Shown piece by piece: positions 49,901-59,296 of a stretch of 64,000 bases of DNA. Made by a program: the position numbers and the translations under genes. The first letter of the stretch is position 1; every line of letters begins with the position of its first letter. Source of the DNA: Chitinophagales bacterium (GTDB taxonomy: Bacteria; Bacteroidota; Bacteroidia; Chitinophagales; CAIOSU01); contig JBBDNB010000008.1 of NCBI GenBank assembly GCA_040877935.1, forward strand, positions 97,618 through 161,617. The letters run 5' to 3'. The notes below the pieces were generated by a model. That model was not told the origin of the DNA. It worked only from the letters and a program-made list of their open reading frames with translations, and did no database searches.

Positions 49901-51670
49901 TGTTAAATCCTGAAGTCTGAAAAAAGATTGCCCATTTACATAAAAAGCTGCCAGGCGTGGTGCTTGTGGAGGGCCATCGGGGTTATTGGCAGACCTGAAA
50001 ATTGTAGTAGCACCAGCCAAGCTCGTTTTACTCCAGTTATTGGCTACTTCAAAACCACCTTCAACAGTGGTGTAGCTTGTAAGGTTATCAATAGTGCTGT
50101 CAATTACATAAAAACCGGTAGCCATTTTTATCACACTGTTGTTGCATTGCGCCATACCAAGTGCTGTTCTAATATCAGTAGGATCAGCTTTTGTACCCAC
50201 TCCATTTCCTGTTGGTGTGACATAGATATTGATACAAACCGGTTCCGGTGAAGGGCCACCCGATACAACAGTTACGGTGTCGGTCACATCACAACCACCA
50301 ATAGTTGCTCTTACCCAATAGTCTGTAGTTGTACTTGGGGTCACCGTTATTGATTGTGTACTATCTCCTGTACTCCACAAATAATCAGCACCAATTACAG
50401 ATAAATTGGCAGTAAGCGTAACCGGAGCCTGACCACACATAAAAGGGTTGGCAGGGAATATGTCCAAAACTGGTTGAGGAATTACAGGCACAGTAATATT
50501 CGTTGTTCTATCACAGGTTCCATTTGATGTAGTAACTGAGTAAGTTGTTGTAGTATTGGGTGTAACAGTAGTTTGTGCACCTTGTTGCCCATTGCTCCAT
50601 GTAGCAGTTACACCCGGTCCTATATCAACACTTAAGTCAACTGATGCTCCGCTACCCAAGCATACCAAAGGTGGATCTGCGACAGGAATAGGTAAAGTCA
50701 GGATATTGAAATCAATATTATCGGATGCCATAATATTGCCACAATTGTCTTCAACATCTTCAAGGGTTAGTGTAAACTGTCCATCAGTGGGTGTGGATTG
50801 TGTGTAACTTACCTCTATTTCACGAGTAAAACTTCCATTGGCACATCCTACACCATTGATTCCTGTTACAGTAACACCCACAGACCCAGTAATAGTAGCA
50901 GTAGCATTTGCCAGGGCATTACAATTTACGGGCTCGTCCATTGTAACTGTTACAGTACCATAGTTACAGTCATTGGCAATGCCAGCGATAGTAGGTGATG
51001 TGTTGTCAACAATAGATGCATCACCATCAAAAGTAATTGTATAGCCTGTATTATCTCCTGTGTAGTTATTTATCAAAAGCGCATAAGTTTCTCCAGCCTG
51101 TATTGTTATACCTGGCATTGTACGCGGTGCCCATGCAGGAAAGCTCAAGGGTCCAGTTCCACTAGGAGTTACAGGGGTTATCAATCCCGTATTACCATTG
51201 CTTGCAGAATAATTACAACGAATAGGATCAATTGACCCCAAATTACTGCATCCTGAATTAGTGATATTCCACAGAGCAAAATCATAATCAAAGCTTGTAT
51301 TGATCATAAAAGTAAAACTACCTGAGGTTTGTGCAGTAAAAACATACCAAACTGAATTGGTTTCCCCTGTAGATAAACAAGTTCCATTGGGACTTAAGTC
51401 GTTTACATTTCCAATCCCTGAGTAGGAAGTGCTTTGTGAATAGCTGTTCTGACAAACGGGAATTGCATTGATACAATCTTGCTCATCTGCTCTTGGTCCA
51501 CCACTTCTGGCACCTACATTAGGGTTTTGTGCCAATTGTTGTAGATAATTGTTTGATTCTTTAATTTTCTTTTTGGCTGCTTCGCTCATTTGCCCTTGCT
51601 GGGCAAAAAGTTGAGGAGTAAAAAATAGACTTAATAGAATTGCGACAAACGGAATAAAAATCCTTTTCAT
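46994..51670 (-). CDS. T9SS type B surface protein with glycine-rich insert
   Basis: 1558 residues from ATG 51670 (signal peptide MKRIFIPFVAILLSLFF...FAQQ); the frame runs 12 codons further to 51706. Parts: a signal-proximal region (Cys-bearing CINAIPVCQNSYSQST, a jelly-roll-like segment to about 230), Ig-like strands to ~480, a segment with ATGFYVIDSTI and YGLHFSNCTNYDIVRCQII suggesting a beta-helix, then a Gly-rich stretch (about 625-895) of GGxGGxGG and collagen-like PGAPGQPGDDG. Further Ig-like and PKD-like domains follow, and a type B CTD (GLPNAFSPNSGG, FNRWGELVHNK, NFSLIR). No PorP/SprF adjoins immediately upstream; the next is at 51865. Confidence 0.9.
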   Translation of the reverse strand: MKRIFIPFVAILLSLFFTPQLFAQQGQMSEAAKKKIKESNNYLQQLAQNPNVGARSGGPRADEQDCINAIPVCQNSYSQSTSYSGIGNVNDLSPNGTCLSTGETNSVWYVFTAQTSGSFTFMINTSFDYDFALWNITNSGCSNLGSIDPIRCNYSASNGNTGLITPVTPSGTGPLSFPAWAPRTMPGITIQAGETYALLINNYTGDNTGYTITFDGDASIVDNTSPTIAGIANDCNYGTVTVTMDEPVNCNALANATATITGSVGVTVTGINGVGCANGSFTREIEVSYTQSTPTDGQFTLTLEDVEDNCGNIMASDNIDFNILTLPIPVADPPLVCLGSGASVDLSVDIGPGVTATWSNGQQGAQTTVTPNTTTTYSVTTSNGTCDRTTNITVPVIPQPVLDIFPANPFMCGQAPVTLTANLSVIGADYLWSTGDSTQSITVTPSTTTDYWVRATIGGCDVTDTVTVVSGGPSPEPVCINIYVTPTGNGVGTKADPTDIRTALGMAQCNNSVIKMATGFYVIDSTIDNLTSYTTVEGGFEVANNWSKTSLAGATTIFRSANNPDGPPQAPRLAAFYVNGQSFFRLQDLTIEVDAAPAASGPGISTYGLHFSNCTNYDIVRCQIIAGDASAGAQGDPGTIGANGAAGGNASGRNGGIGACGVSGCGGNGGQGGSGGTFSGSDGNPGSPGDAGVGGTAAAGGQGGEGGNTCQNFLSIGATTSSPGADGANGADGADGPNGSPGGFAGGFFEPGAPGQPGDDGDHGLSGGGGGGAGGAALGADGGGGGGGGAGGEGGTGGSGGYGGGASFGVFLFNNGPNTNFLQTVVQSGNEGAGGPGGPGGTGGSGGVGGLGEEYPNTTLACRNTPNGDGGDGGDGGDGGQGGEGQPGISGNLYVFSGDFPVTADSTFDLQAQATINVQDISCANTDITFSGPAAASWDFGIGATNTTASNAIEINQYDTIGRKNITYDSDYYAGFTNIAVTAADVMPDISTSAQFFNGNYRVCAGDSVDFFSSKSGIDYIWTLGGGATPNVRQGDSLMTLRDVVFETPDTFWITLQVESDCCGLSDRDSLLLVVDSLPGAFIQPDTLTTLCQGQSVTLTAGGGTTYEWNTGQVTQSISVTPPVGMNPYVVEVTSDLGCKNYSDTTFVEVNPGPAIEIVGDNTVCPGDSTVLSVSGFPGSNITWWNENGDTIVSNTITVTTDSLIEYFAQAENLSCYSNIDSITVFADELPEAVIVGDSIGCLGDSITVMATGSKDYVWNNGDSSAVQTFFVTGDTTVSVIPISATGCVGDEVFFDINAVQFREVEVSLSADPNPVCPDDEVTFTADPTFGGTAPEYAWVINGDTVEVNSDSVYTYSGSEEGDLVHVVLFSNEACITGNPAASNEIEIEHFELPEVALQELDSSYIIYDDPVPLVGAPEGGEYAGDGVENNAFNPELLEVGGPYFVTYTYTDSNGCANSDTVQTFIEEVDELYGLPNAFSPNSGGVNGTFSIVNSGAVSLKQAQIFNRWGELVHNKTSPWDGTYNGKLQPAGTYVYYFVIVLPDGEEVQETGNFSLIR
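48990..49790 (-). repeat. Glycine-rich coding repeat region
   Basis: In-frame short repeats encoding Gly-Gly-x and Gly-x-x runs. On the plus strand they appear as CCACC/CACC-rich blocks. Many overlapping frames here, such as Pro-rich ones on the plus strand, are shadows of this composition and not genes. Confidence 0.8.
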
Positions 51671-51864
51671 GCTTAATGGTAATTTAGCTTTTATGAACAA
51701 TTTCAAACTTCAAATTTCAAAAAAATTCAAGTATTTAGGAAATGATTTGACTCAAATTTGTGCTAAATATACAAAGATATCTCCGATTGTTGTATAAGGA
51801 AAGCAAAGGTAAAGTAGTAGGCTTAAAAATTATGCAAATCAACAAATTGACAAATTCACAAATA

Positions 51865-52908
51865 CTAGAGCTGCGGGCAGGGAATACTTAATTTTCTTTT
51901 TCCGGCTGTGGTAAAATTTCCGAAATAGGCAATTGACAATTCAAATGCGCCCCTTGATTTTGAAGCTGTTTTCAGGGATGATATATTCACATCATAAGAT
52001 GCGCCAATATTGAATCCCCTGAAATCAATTCTTGCACCAACTATAACTGCATCAGCAGTTGGCACGCCCATTCTTGACCATGCACCAATTGATAATGCAG
52101 TTGGTTGTTGGTAATAATCTTCAAGAATAAATTGTAAGTAACTTCCAAAATTGACCTGATTGCCAAACCGCTGCTGATAATAGGCAATGCTCGGCAATAG
52201 GTTTAAGAGTTTATTAACATAGATTTCAGCTCCGGTATGAACATTAAATCTACTGTAATATTGATAACCTACATTATTGAGCAAATCAATTTTTGGCTGA
52301 AGAATATGAAAATAGGCCCCTCCAAAATAGATATTGAACTCCTTACTCGGAATGATCTGCCACATGACACCGGTAGAAAGATCAGCATTGATGCCACTTC
52401 CGTCTCCCACCGATTCACCGGAAGGAATATCGGGGTTTACTTCTACCCCATCGTACTGACTGTCGTACAAAAACTGCGATGCATCCAGCCTTTTATTGAG
52501 CAATGCTCCCTGAAACCCAATACCTATTCTGTGTTTGATTTTTGAACCCAGTGCTTTTCTATAAGCTATGGAAAAAGCAAAATTATTTGAAATCAATGGC
52601 GCATCACCAGCCCTGTCATTTACAAAAGAAAGCCCTATTCCAAAATTATCGTCTTTCAGTTTTCCACGCAACATATTCAATTCAGCAGCAGCGCCCATAG
52701 TCCTGAAACCATTGGTAAAACTACCCCACTGACTCCTGTACTGTCCCGATACTTTATAATCTGCATTGAAAAATCCAGTGAGTGAAGGATTGAGCAAATA
52801 AGGTGCTGCATTGTACTGTGAAAAATGCGGATCCTGGGCTCTTATTTCATTTGAAAAAATTGCCAGCAACAATAAAAACAGAAGTACTCTACACTTGTAA
52901 TTTCTCAT
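51865..52908 (-). CDS. PorP/SprF-family outer-membrane protein (second copy)
   Basis: 347 residues. Signal peptide ends EIRAQD, then PHFSQYNAAPYLLNPSLTGF and YKVSGQYRSQWGSF, the family hallmark, with FVNDRAGDAPL as in the other copy. It overlaps the upstream lamin-tail protein gene by 4 nt (ATGA), a translationally coupled type B substrate/PorP-SprF pair. Similarity with the copy at 40327 is clear along its length but modest. Confidence 0.92.
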   Translation of the reverse strand: MRNYKCRVLLFLLLLAIFSNEIRAQDPHFSQYNAAPYLLNPSLTGFFNADYKVSGQYRSQWGSFTNGFRTMGAAAELNMLRGKLKDDNFGIGLSFVNDRAGDAPLISNNFAFSIAYRKALGSKIKHRIGIGFQGALLNKRLDASQFLYDSQYDGVEVNPDIPSGESVGDGSGINADLSTGVMWQIIPSKEFNIYFGGAYFHILQPKIDLLNNVGYQYYSRFNVHTGAEIYVNKLLNLLPSIAYYQQRFGNQVNFGSYLQFILEDYYQQPTALSIGAWSRMGVPTADAVIVGARIDFRGFNIGASYDVNISSLKTASKSRGAFELSIAYFGNFTTAGKRKLSIPCPQL

Positions 52909-54383
52909 CTCAGCAAGGTTACATTTCCTTTAAAAACTTTGCTTTTTCCATTGTCAAATTCTGCCTCAACCACATACATATACACCCCTTCATTGACAGC
53001 TTTGCCATTGGGATATGTGCCTGCCCATCCTTGTTCTACATCAGTGGTTCTGAATACCATTTTTCCCCAGCGGTCAAAAACCTCAAACACAAGGCTACTC
53101 AGGCGGGGACTTCGAACATATAATATATCATTCAAATTGTCGCCATTGGGTGTGAATGCAGTAGGAATAAACACGGAGTTTTCATCAGGGATTACTTTAA
53201 TGCTGCTGCTTGCAGTTGCCGTACAACCATTTGCATCCTCCAGCTCTACTGCATAGGTTGTAGATTCATCTGGAACAGCATAAGGTTCTGTACACAGACC
53301 ACAACTCAGGTATATAAAAGGATCCCAGCGTGCACTGAAAATAGTATTGTTAGATATTATTCTCAGTCGAACAGAATCTCCCTTTAAAATAGAGGTATCA
53401 GCCGGAATAATTTCGGCTTCCAATGCTTCACCAATATTATCAATTTCTACTGATTTTATAACAACACAACCATCTGCATCACTGAGCGTAACCGTATAAG
53501 TTCCCGATTCAAGGTCATTTAATGTATCTGAAAAAGTTTCGTTGCTCCATTCAAATTCATAACCGGGCGTACCACCAGACGCACTTACTGCAATACTACC
53601 ATTGTTTCTTTCACAAGTAGCATCTTGTGCTATATCAATTATCACTGCAAGATCAGAAGGGGGCAAACAGGTTCCATTGCAAGCTCCTATACTTGGTGTG
53701 CCATTTGTTTGCCAATTACCCGAGCCATCAGTGGTGCGGTATATACTTTGACCATTTGAAGGAGCCTCTCCGGCATACAAAATTTCATTGCCCGGGGTCA
53801 TGTCTGCGGCAGCTTCTAAATTGCTTGTTCCTAAGCACTGATCTGGCACACAGGGGCTGTAGCCAAATATCTGGTTGGTGCCGAGTGTATTGGCCTGACC
53901 GGAAGATGCTGTCCAAAATACGGCATCCACGACTTCAAGAGCGTCATCGTAAAGTGCTATCCATCCTGCATCATTGGGAAGATCCCAGGTGTCGGGCGAA
54001 CAAAAAGTATTTAAATTGCAAAAGTAAGGAACGACAAAATCTGCTTCATTCACATTGGGTCCGCCTATCACCACAAAATCCAAGGGCGCCAACTTAGTCC
54101 CTATAGGAAAGGCAAATGCACCACCATTATCTGCTGTATATTGACCAGCAAGAATAAAACAGCTCAGGTCTATAGTATCGCATTGGCTTTCATTGAAAAC
54201 CTCTATCCATTCACTGCCATCAGTGTCATCAGCACAGTTTGATAATGTCTGATACAACGGATCGTTCGGATCGTTGGGTGGATTGAGCATCACCTCGTTT
54301 ATTTTCACCTGCGCATAAAGTGCTGATACACAAAGCAATAAGACTGTAAATATCGTTAAGCGGGAAATAAGCATAAGATTCAA
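52905..54383 (-). CDS. Lamin-tail-domain protein with T9SS type B sorting domain
   Basis: 492 residues. Signal peptide (1-24, ending LYAQV). A lamin-tail (LTD) domain (about 25-165) has VKINEVMLNPPNDPND, DGSEWIEVFNESQ, DTIDLSCFILAG and PLDFVVIGG. Two Ig/SprB-like segments follow: DIAQDATCERNNGSIAVSAS, EFEWSNETFSDTL, TYTVTLSDADGC. The C-terminus is a type B CTD: FIPTAFTPNGDNLNDILYVR, VFDRWGKMVFRT, NEGVYMYVVEAE and KGNVTLLR. First gene of the PorP/SprF pair. Confidence 0.9.
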   Translation of the reverse strand: MNLMLISRLTIFTVLLLCVSALYAQVKINEVMLNPPNDPNDPLYQTLSNCADDTDGSEWIEVFNESQCDTIDLSCFILAGQYTADNGGAFAFPIGTKLAPLDFVVIGGPNVNEADFVVPYFCNLNTFCSPDTWDLPNDAGWIALYDDALEVVDAVFWTASSGQANTLGTNQIFGYSPCVPDQCLGTSNLEAAADMTPGNEILYAGEAPSNGQSIYRTTDGSGNWQTNGTPSIGACNGTCLPPSDLAVIIDIAQDATCERNNGSIAVSASGGTPGYEFEWSNETFSDTLNDLESGTYTVTLSDADGCVVIKSVEIDNIGEALEAEIIPADTSILKGDSVRLRIISNNTIFSARWDPFIYLSCGLCTEPYAVPDESTTYAVELEDANGCTATASSSIKVIPDENSVFIPTAFTPNGDNLNDILYVRSPRLSSLVFEVFDRWGKMVFRTTDVEQGWAGTYPNGKAVNEGVYMYVVEAEFDNGKSKVFKGNVTLLR

Positions 54384-54578
54384 AATGCAAGAATGTGTGT
54401 AAAAATAGACAATAAATTATTCCTGATGAAAACCCATTATCGCTTTTACGCTACTAAAGGCTATTTTTATCTTTTTATAAACAGCGATTGAAATTGAATC
54501 AGCTTTCTGCCATCATGGAGGGAAACAGTTTTACAGCTATAAAATTGTTTTATTCAGGCAGATTTTAAATTCCCTGAA

Positions 54579-55355
54579 ATGGATTATGGTTTATGTCATC
54601 TTTCTATAGTACCGATAAGAGCAGAAGCCTCTGACAAAGCAGAAATGGTCAATCAGCTATTGTTTGGGGAAACTTTTAAAGTTTTACTGAAAGAAAACAA
54701 TTGGGTAAAAATTCAGTTGGATTGGGACAAATATGAAGGATGGATAGATGCCAAACAGTTTCTACCGCTCAATGCCAATCAACATAAAAAATTCAAAGAT
54801 AGCAGCTTGAGTTACTGTTTTGAACTCTGCAGCACAGCAATAGGAAATGAACACTACCTGCCTTTGTGCCTAGGTGCAAGCCTGCCTTTTTTTGACGGAC
54901 TGCATTTTAAATTACTCAAAGAAAAGTACCTTTTCAACGGCAAAAACATTTTACCGGCATCTACTCAAATAAATGCCAAAATCATTGAAAAATGTGCCCG
55001 CAAATATCTTAATGCACCTTATTTATGGGGCGGGAAAAGTCCATTTGGAATTGATTGTTCAGGTTTTACGCAAATGGTTTGCAAAATGCTGGGTAAAAAA
55101 ATCAAAAGGGATGCCTATCAGCAAATTCAAAGTGGGGAAAATGTGGACTTTATATTGGCTGCAAAAACAGGTGACCTGGCATTTTTCGGCAATAGCGATA
55201 ATAAGATTACGCATGTGGGCATTATTATCGACAACTCCAGGATAATCCATGCTCATGGAAAAGTGCGGATGGATAAAATTGATGCTTATGGCATTTATGA
55301 TGCTGACAGAAAAAAATATTCGCATCAACTGAAATTGATCAAAAGAATATTTTAA
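54579..55355 (+). CDS. NlpC/P60-family peptidase (C40) with SH3-like domain
   Basis: 258 residues, no signal peptide obvious. N-terminal SH3b-like region (about 5-75: PIRAEASDKAEMVNQLLFGE, WVKIQLDWDKYEGWI). C-terminal NlpC/P60 domain (about 135-255): APYLWGGKSPFGIDCSGFTQ with the catalytic Cys, then KTGDLAFFGNSDN, KITHVGIIID with the catalytic His and IIHAHGKVR. It probably cleaves peptidoglycan stem peptides. Its 3' end overlaps the convergent thioesterase gene by 4 nt. Confidence 0.92.
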   Translation: MDYGLCHLSIVPIRAEASDKAEMVNQLLFGETFKVLLKENNWVKIQLDWDKYEGWIDAKQFLPLNANQHKKFKDSSLSYCFELCSTAIGNEHYLPLCLGASLPFFDGLHFKLLKEKYLFNGKNILPASTQINAKIIEKCARKYLNAPYLWGGKSPFGIDCSGFTQMVCKMLGKKIKRDAYQQIQSGENVDFILAAKTGDLAFFGNSDNKITHVGIIIDNSRIIHAHGKVRMDKIDAYGIYDADRKKYSHQLKLIKRIF

Positions 55356-55789
55356 TCCGCTTTTTTGTTTTCAATTACTGCCAGCGTCAAGCGACTGACA
55401 CACACAAGTTTTTCTTTTTCATTTTTAATTTCAATGTCCCAAACCTGTGTAGTTCTGCCCAAGTGGCGAGGCTTTACCTTGCCAAAAACCACCTCTCCTT
55501 CTCTTGCTCCGCGCAAATGATTGGCATTGATCTCCAGTCCAACTACTGCTTTTTCTTTCATATCCACACACAAGCTGCCGGCTATACTTCCCAGTGTTTC
55601 TGCCAAGACCACTGAAGCTCCGCCATGCAATAGGCGCATTGGTTGAACGGTTCGGTGATCTACCGGCATTTTAGCCGTAATAAAATCAGCACCTATTTCA
55701 GTGATTTCTATGCCGAGATGTTCGGTCATAGTGTTTTTGCTGCCTTTATTGATTTGTTCAACTGTAGCAGCATTCAACCATATGCTCAT
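55352..55789 (-). CDS. Hotdog-fold thioesterase (PaaI/MenI-like)
   Basis: 145 residues. PaaI/YdiI-type acyl-CoA thioesterase: MRLLHGGASVVLAETLGSIA (catalytic loop HGG and the Glu on the helix), GLEINANHLRGAREGEV and RTTQVWDIEIKNE. It resembles the E. coli YdiI/EntH group, which can hydrolyse 1,4-dihydroxy-2-naphthoyl-CoA in menaquinone synthesis, but substrate cannot be set from sequence. It is convergent with the NlpC/P60 gene. Confidence 0.88.
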   Translation of the reverse strand: MSIWLNAATVEQINKGSKNTMTEHLGIEITEIGADFITAKMPVDHRTVQPMRLLHGGASVVLAETLGSIAGSLCVDMKEKAVVGLEINANHLRGAREGEVVFGKVKPRHLGRTTQVWDIEIKNEKEKLVCVSRLTLAVIENKKAD

Positions 55790-55849
55790 AAATTAAATTT
55801 TGTATTCAGATCAAAAAGCAAATCAATTGAACCAACTATTGTGAAATAT

Positions 55850-58585
55850 CTACTTCGGCCCAAACAAATCCTTTGCCTTGTCTTTGGCTTTTTCCTTGGT
55901 TTTTTCAGCTTCCTCTCGCGCCTTTTCTTCCGCTTCCTTCTTTAATCTTTCAGCTTCTTTTCGGGCTTTTTCCTCGGCTTCCTTTTTAGCTTTTTGAGCA
56001 TCCTGTTTTAGCTTTTCGGCTTCTTTCCGGGCTTTTTCTTCAGCTTCCCGTTTTAACCTTTCCGCCTCTTCCCTTGCTTTTCGCTCAAGTTCCTCTTTCT
56101 TTTTCTGAAATTCTTCCCTGGCCTTGTCTTTCAGAGAAGATTCTGTCTCTTTCCCTGCGAGCTTGATACTGATTTTAGGATCATCCATAGTGCCGCCCAT
56201 TCCTATATTAAAAGCTAAAGTAGAAGGCAGTGCACTTGAACTGACACCGGGAATTTTCGCCTGGTCAACAAGTGAGCCGACATAATCCCTGGCGCCACTC
56301 AAATAATTAGAAGGAACATTTACCAGCATATTGTAATCCAGTGTTTGGTCAAGGCCGTGGGAACCACTGACATCCATTTTCACATCTTTCACCGCAAAAT
56401 CAAAAGGTTCAACATACACCCGTCCATCAACAACTTCAAGCACGGTCATAATGCGGTTGATCTTCAGTTCTTTTAAATCCTTCATTTTCAGTTTGTCGGC
56501 AATTTTATCTATGCCTTTAAATCCGCTGAGTGTAGCATTGCGCAAATCCACTTTTCCTTCTCCGTTTACACTAGATTCTACCAGGTTCAACTGATCGTCC
56601 AATTCTGTCATTAAGTGAAAATCAGAGGAGAAAAAGCCGTCAATATGCTTGCCTATTGGCGCCAATGATTGCACCGTATTGAATGTGTTATAGGCTTCTT
56701 TTACATTCAGGTTGCTGATATTGTAGTTGAAATCCAGATAAGGCCTTTTGCCTTCAGGTGTAAGGAAAAAACCAGCTATAGCCACTTTCCCTCCCAGCAC
56801 ATCGGCTGTAAGTGTCTGAATATCCAATCTGCGTTCTGAAAGCGCCAGGCTTGCGCGTGCATTGCGCAGTTCGGCATCATCCATAGTTATTTTGGCCACA
56901 GTAGCCTTAATAGCAAATTCAATATCATCCGGCAATTCAAATTTTTCTGTTGATTCACTGGCAGCTGCTTCACCTGCACTGCCTTCTTCTGAAGCAGGTG
57001 TTTCTTCCTCACTTACACCCATCAATTCATTCAAATCAAGAAAATCGGATGCCAGATCGAGCTGTCCTTTTAATTTTCCGGTTCCGAGGCTGTATGCAAA
57101 GAAATTTTCCAGGCTTCCTGCTGCTTTCAAATCGCTTTTTCCAATATTTAAGGCCAGATTTTTCAAATCCACTTTATTGGGATTGAATGCAAGGTTGAAA
57201 TCCTGAATATTAACCGGCAGGGGCAAATCCGTTGTTTCATAAGTCATATTGCGAATACGCACAGTTCCAGTAGCATCAAATTCTTCATAACGTTCGGTTT
57301 CCAGTGTAGATACTTTTCCTTTCGCTGTTAGATTCATATCCAGGTTTCCTGTAAGCTCCTCTTCCAATGGATAGTAATTTTTCACATTGGCAAGATTTAC
57401 CTGGGCGAGCAGTGTAAGGTCAAACAGTGGGTCGAGCATAGGTTGTCGCACCAAGGCTTTTATGTCAATGGGTTCTTCGCCCAGTTTCATTTTCAATTGT
57501 TTGAGGTCAATCACCATATTGTTGAGATCACCTCCGGGACTATTTACAGCAAGATCAATAAATACCTGCCGCACGGCTGCGGGCAGATCGGGATATTGGA
57601 ATGTGCCGTTGTCAACTTTTAGCCCCAGATTAAAGGCAGGGTAGCTCTCATCCTTGTATTCCCCCTTAAGATCACCTTTCAAACTGAAATTTCCATCGGC
57701 TTTCAGGTCCTGAAAATCGGTCATGTAAATAGCGGGTATCAGGGAAAGCAAAGATTTAAAGTCTGTAGTTGGGGTATTGAATTTCAGATCAAGATCGTAG
57801 GCATCCTCTGGCAATTCTTTTACAAGTCCGCTGAGCTTCAGTTCCAGTTCATTCAGTTTCAGCCGGTTATCTTTGATCTCATAACTGCTCTGGGCCAGAT
57901 CAATAAACGTGGTCAAATCCATTTCTAAGCGGCCTTTTTTAAGATAATCAACTCCATCGGATTTAAAACTCAGCTCATCGATTCTTGTTTCAGTAATAAG
58001 ATTGAATTGTTCAAGTGTGAAATCCCCCTCGCCCGAATGGTTTAAATTGCGGATAACAAGCAGCATCTTCCCTTGCACATCATCATAAGTGATTTGTGCA
58101 TTTTCAATGCTGTATTTTTTAAGTGAAATCCTTATATCAGAAGCTGTCTCAGTCTCAGGAGCTACTTCTTTTTCAGGAGCATCTGTTTCTTTCACAATAT
58201 CATAACTGGCAGTTCCATCTTCCAAAACTTTCACCCTGAAATCGGGATTTACAACAGACACACTATTGATGGCCACCAGGTTGGACTTCAGAATGGGCAT
58301 AATGTCTAAAGTAAATGCGAGCTCATCGATTTGCGCCAGCGTATCTCCTTTAAATGGCTCGTGGTTGACAACAGTGAGTTTTATCAGTGAAAAAGACAAA
58401 TTTGGAAAACTGCGCAAAATACTGATGTCCACATCTTTAAAATCGGCATCGGCATTCAGATAATTGTTCATTTCTGTTTTAGCAATGGCAATCAGTTTGT
58501 CTTTAAATAGATAGGGAACAGCTATAATAGCACCAAATAATAATACAAGTAGCAATATAAATGCAATAAAAATTTTCTTAAACAT
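55850..58585 (-). CDS. AsmA-family protein with charged C-terminal coiled coil
   Basis: 911 residues. One N-terminal helix (about 5-27) and then AsmA/AsmA_2-type beta-rich repeats: DVDISILRSFPNLSFSLIKL, YDLDLKFNTPTTDFKSLLSL, IGGKVAIAGFF-like and VNVPSNYLSGARDYV. These proteins are thought to move lipids between membranes and influence outer-membrane assembly. Residues about 830-911 are a highly charged coiled coil of Glu-Lys-Ala repeats (KEAEEKARKEAE type) that is not part of the AsmA domain. It is divergent from the TrmH-like gene, 69 nt from its ATG. Confidence 0.88.
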   Translation of the reverse strand: MFKKIFIAFILLLVLLFGAIIAVPYLFKDKLIAIAKTEMNNYLNADADFKDVDISILRSFPNLSFSLIKLTVVNHEPFKGDTLAQIDELAFTLDIMPILKSNLVAINSVSVVNPDFRVKVLEDGTASYDIVKETDAPEKEVAPETETASDIRISLKKYSIENAQITYDDVQGKMLLVIRNLNHSGEGDFTLEQFNLITETRIDELSFKSDGVDYLKKGRLEMDLTTFIDLAQSSYEIKDNRLKLNELELKLSGLVKELPEDAYDLDLKFNTPTTDFKSLLSLIPAIYMTDFQDLKADGNFSLKGDLKGEYKDESYPAFNLGLKVDNGTFQYPDLPAAVRQVFIDLAVNSPGGDLNNMVIDLKQLKMKLGEEPIDIKALVRQPMLDPLFDLTLLAQVNLANVKNYYPLEEELTGNLDMNLTAKGKVSTLETERYEEFDATGTVRIRNMTYETTDLPLPVNIQDFNLAFNPNKVDLKNLALNIGKSDLKAAGSLENFFAYSLGTGKLKGQLDLASDFLDLNELMGVSEEETPASEEGSAGEAAASESTEKFELPDDIEFAIKATVAKITMDDAELRNARASLALSERRLDIQTLTADVLGGKVAIAGFFLTPEGKRPYLDFNYNISNLNVKEAYNTFNTVQSLAPIGKHIDGFFSSDFHLMTELDDQLNLVESSVNGEGKVDLRNATLSGFKGIDKIADKLKMKDLKELKINRIMTVLEVVDGRVYVEPFDFAVKDVKMDVSGSHGLDQTLDYNMLVNVPSNYLSGARDYVGSLVDQAKIPGVSSSALPSTLAFNIGMGGTMDDPKISIKLAGKETESSLKDKAREEFQKKKEELERKAREEAERLKREAEEKARKEAEKLKQDAQKAKKEAEEKARKEAERLKKEAEEKAREEAEKTKEKAKDKAKDLFGPK

Positions 58586-58654
58586 TGTTCTGGATTTTAG
58601 CTTATGACAATTATAGCAATTAATAAATAACTTTGTTCATTGAAACATGAAAAT

Positions 58655-59296
58655 ATGTCGCCTGAGCGTAAAAAAAAGATAAAGGCAGTATTGGACAAAC
58701 GACAGTATGACTTGACTGTTGTACTTGAAAACATTTTCGATCCGCATAATTATTCAGCTGTATTGCGCTCCTGCGATGCTGTTGGAATCTATGAGGTCTA
58801 TATTCTCATTACTGAAAAACCTGTTCGCAAATATGTGGGACGCAAAAGTTCTGCAAGTGCCTATAAGTGGATTAAGATACACTATTTTGATGATATTGAT
58901 AAATGTATGCAAGAGGTTTGTGGAAAATACAAGAATATTTTGAGCAGCCATCTTGAAAGCAAAGCCCAATCGCTTTATGATTTTGATTTGACTGAAAGTA
59001 CTGCACTGTTGTTTGGAAATGAACAGGTGGGTTTGTCGGACGCCATCTGCAAATATGCAAACGGTAATTTTGTAATCCCGCAAATGGGCATGATACAAAG
59101 CCTGAATATTTCCGTGGCTTGTGCGGTAAGCTTGTATGAAGCATTCAGGCAGAAAAACCTTGCAGGGCACTATGATGCCCCTGCCCTACCTCGGGAGGTT
59201 TATGATAAAACAAAAAAGCTTTGGTTTGACAACAAGCCGCTGAGTGATGATATTATTATTGATATACGGGAGGATATGAAGAAAAAGGGAATTTAG
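58655..59296 (+). CDS. TrmH-family tRNA/rRNA 2'-O-methyltransferase
   Basis: 213 residues from the ATG at about 58655 (MSPERKKKIKAVLDKRQYDL); a TTG five codons upstream is possible. SPOUT-class (knotted) methyltransferase: NIFDPHNYSAVLRSCDAVGI (motif 1, with the invariant Asn/Arg), FGNEQVGLSDAIC (motif 2) and IPQMGMIQSLNISVACAVSL (motif 3, SAM knot). Resembles TrmH, which methylates G18 in tRNA, by size and motif spacing. An rRNA target cannot be excluded. Confidence 0.88.
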   Translation: MSPERKKKIKAVLDKRQYDLTVVLENIFDPHNYSAVLRSCDAVGIYEVYILITEKPVRKYVGRKSSASAYKWIKIHYFDDIDKCMQEVCGKYKNILSSHLESKAQSLYDFDLTESTALLFGNEQVGLSDAICKYANGNFVIPQMGMIQSLNISVACAVSLYEAFRQKNLAGHYDAPALPREVYDKTKKLWFDNKPLSDDIIIDIREDMKKKGI

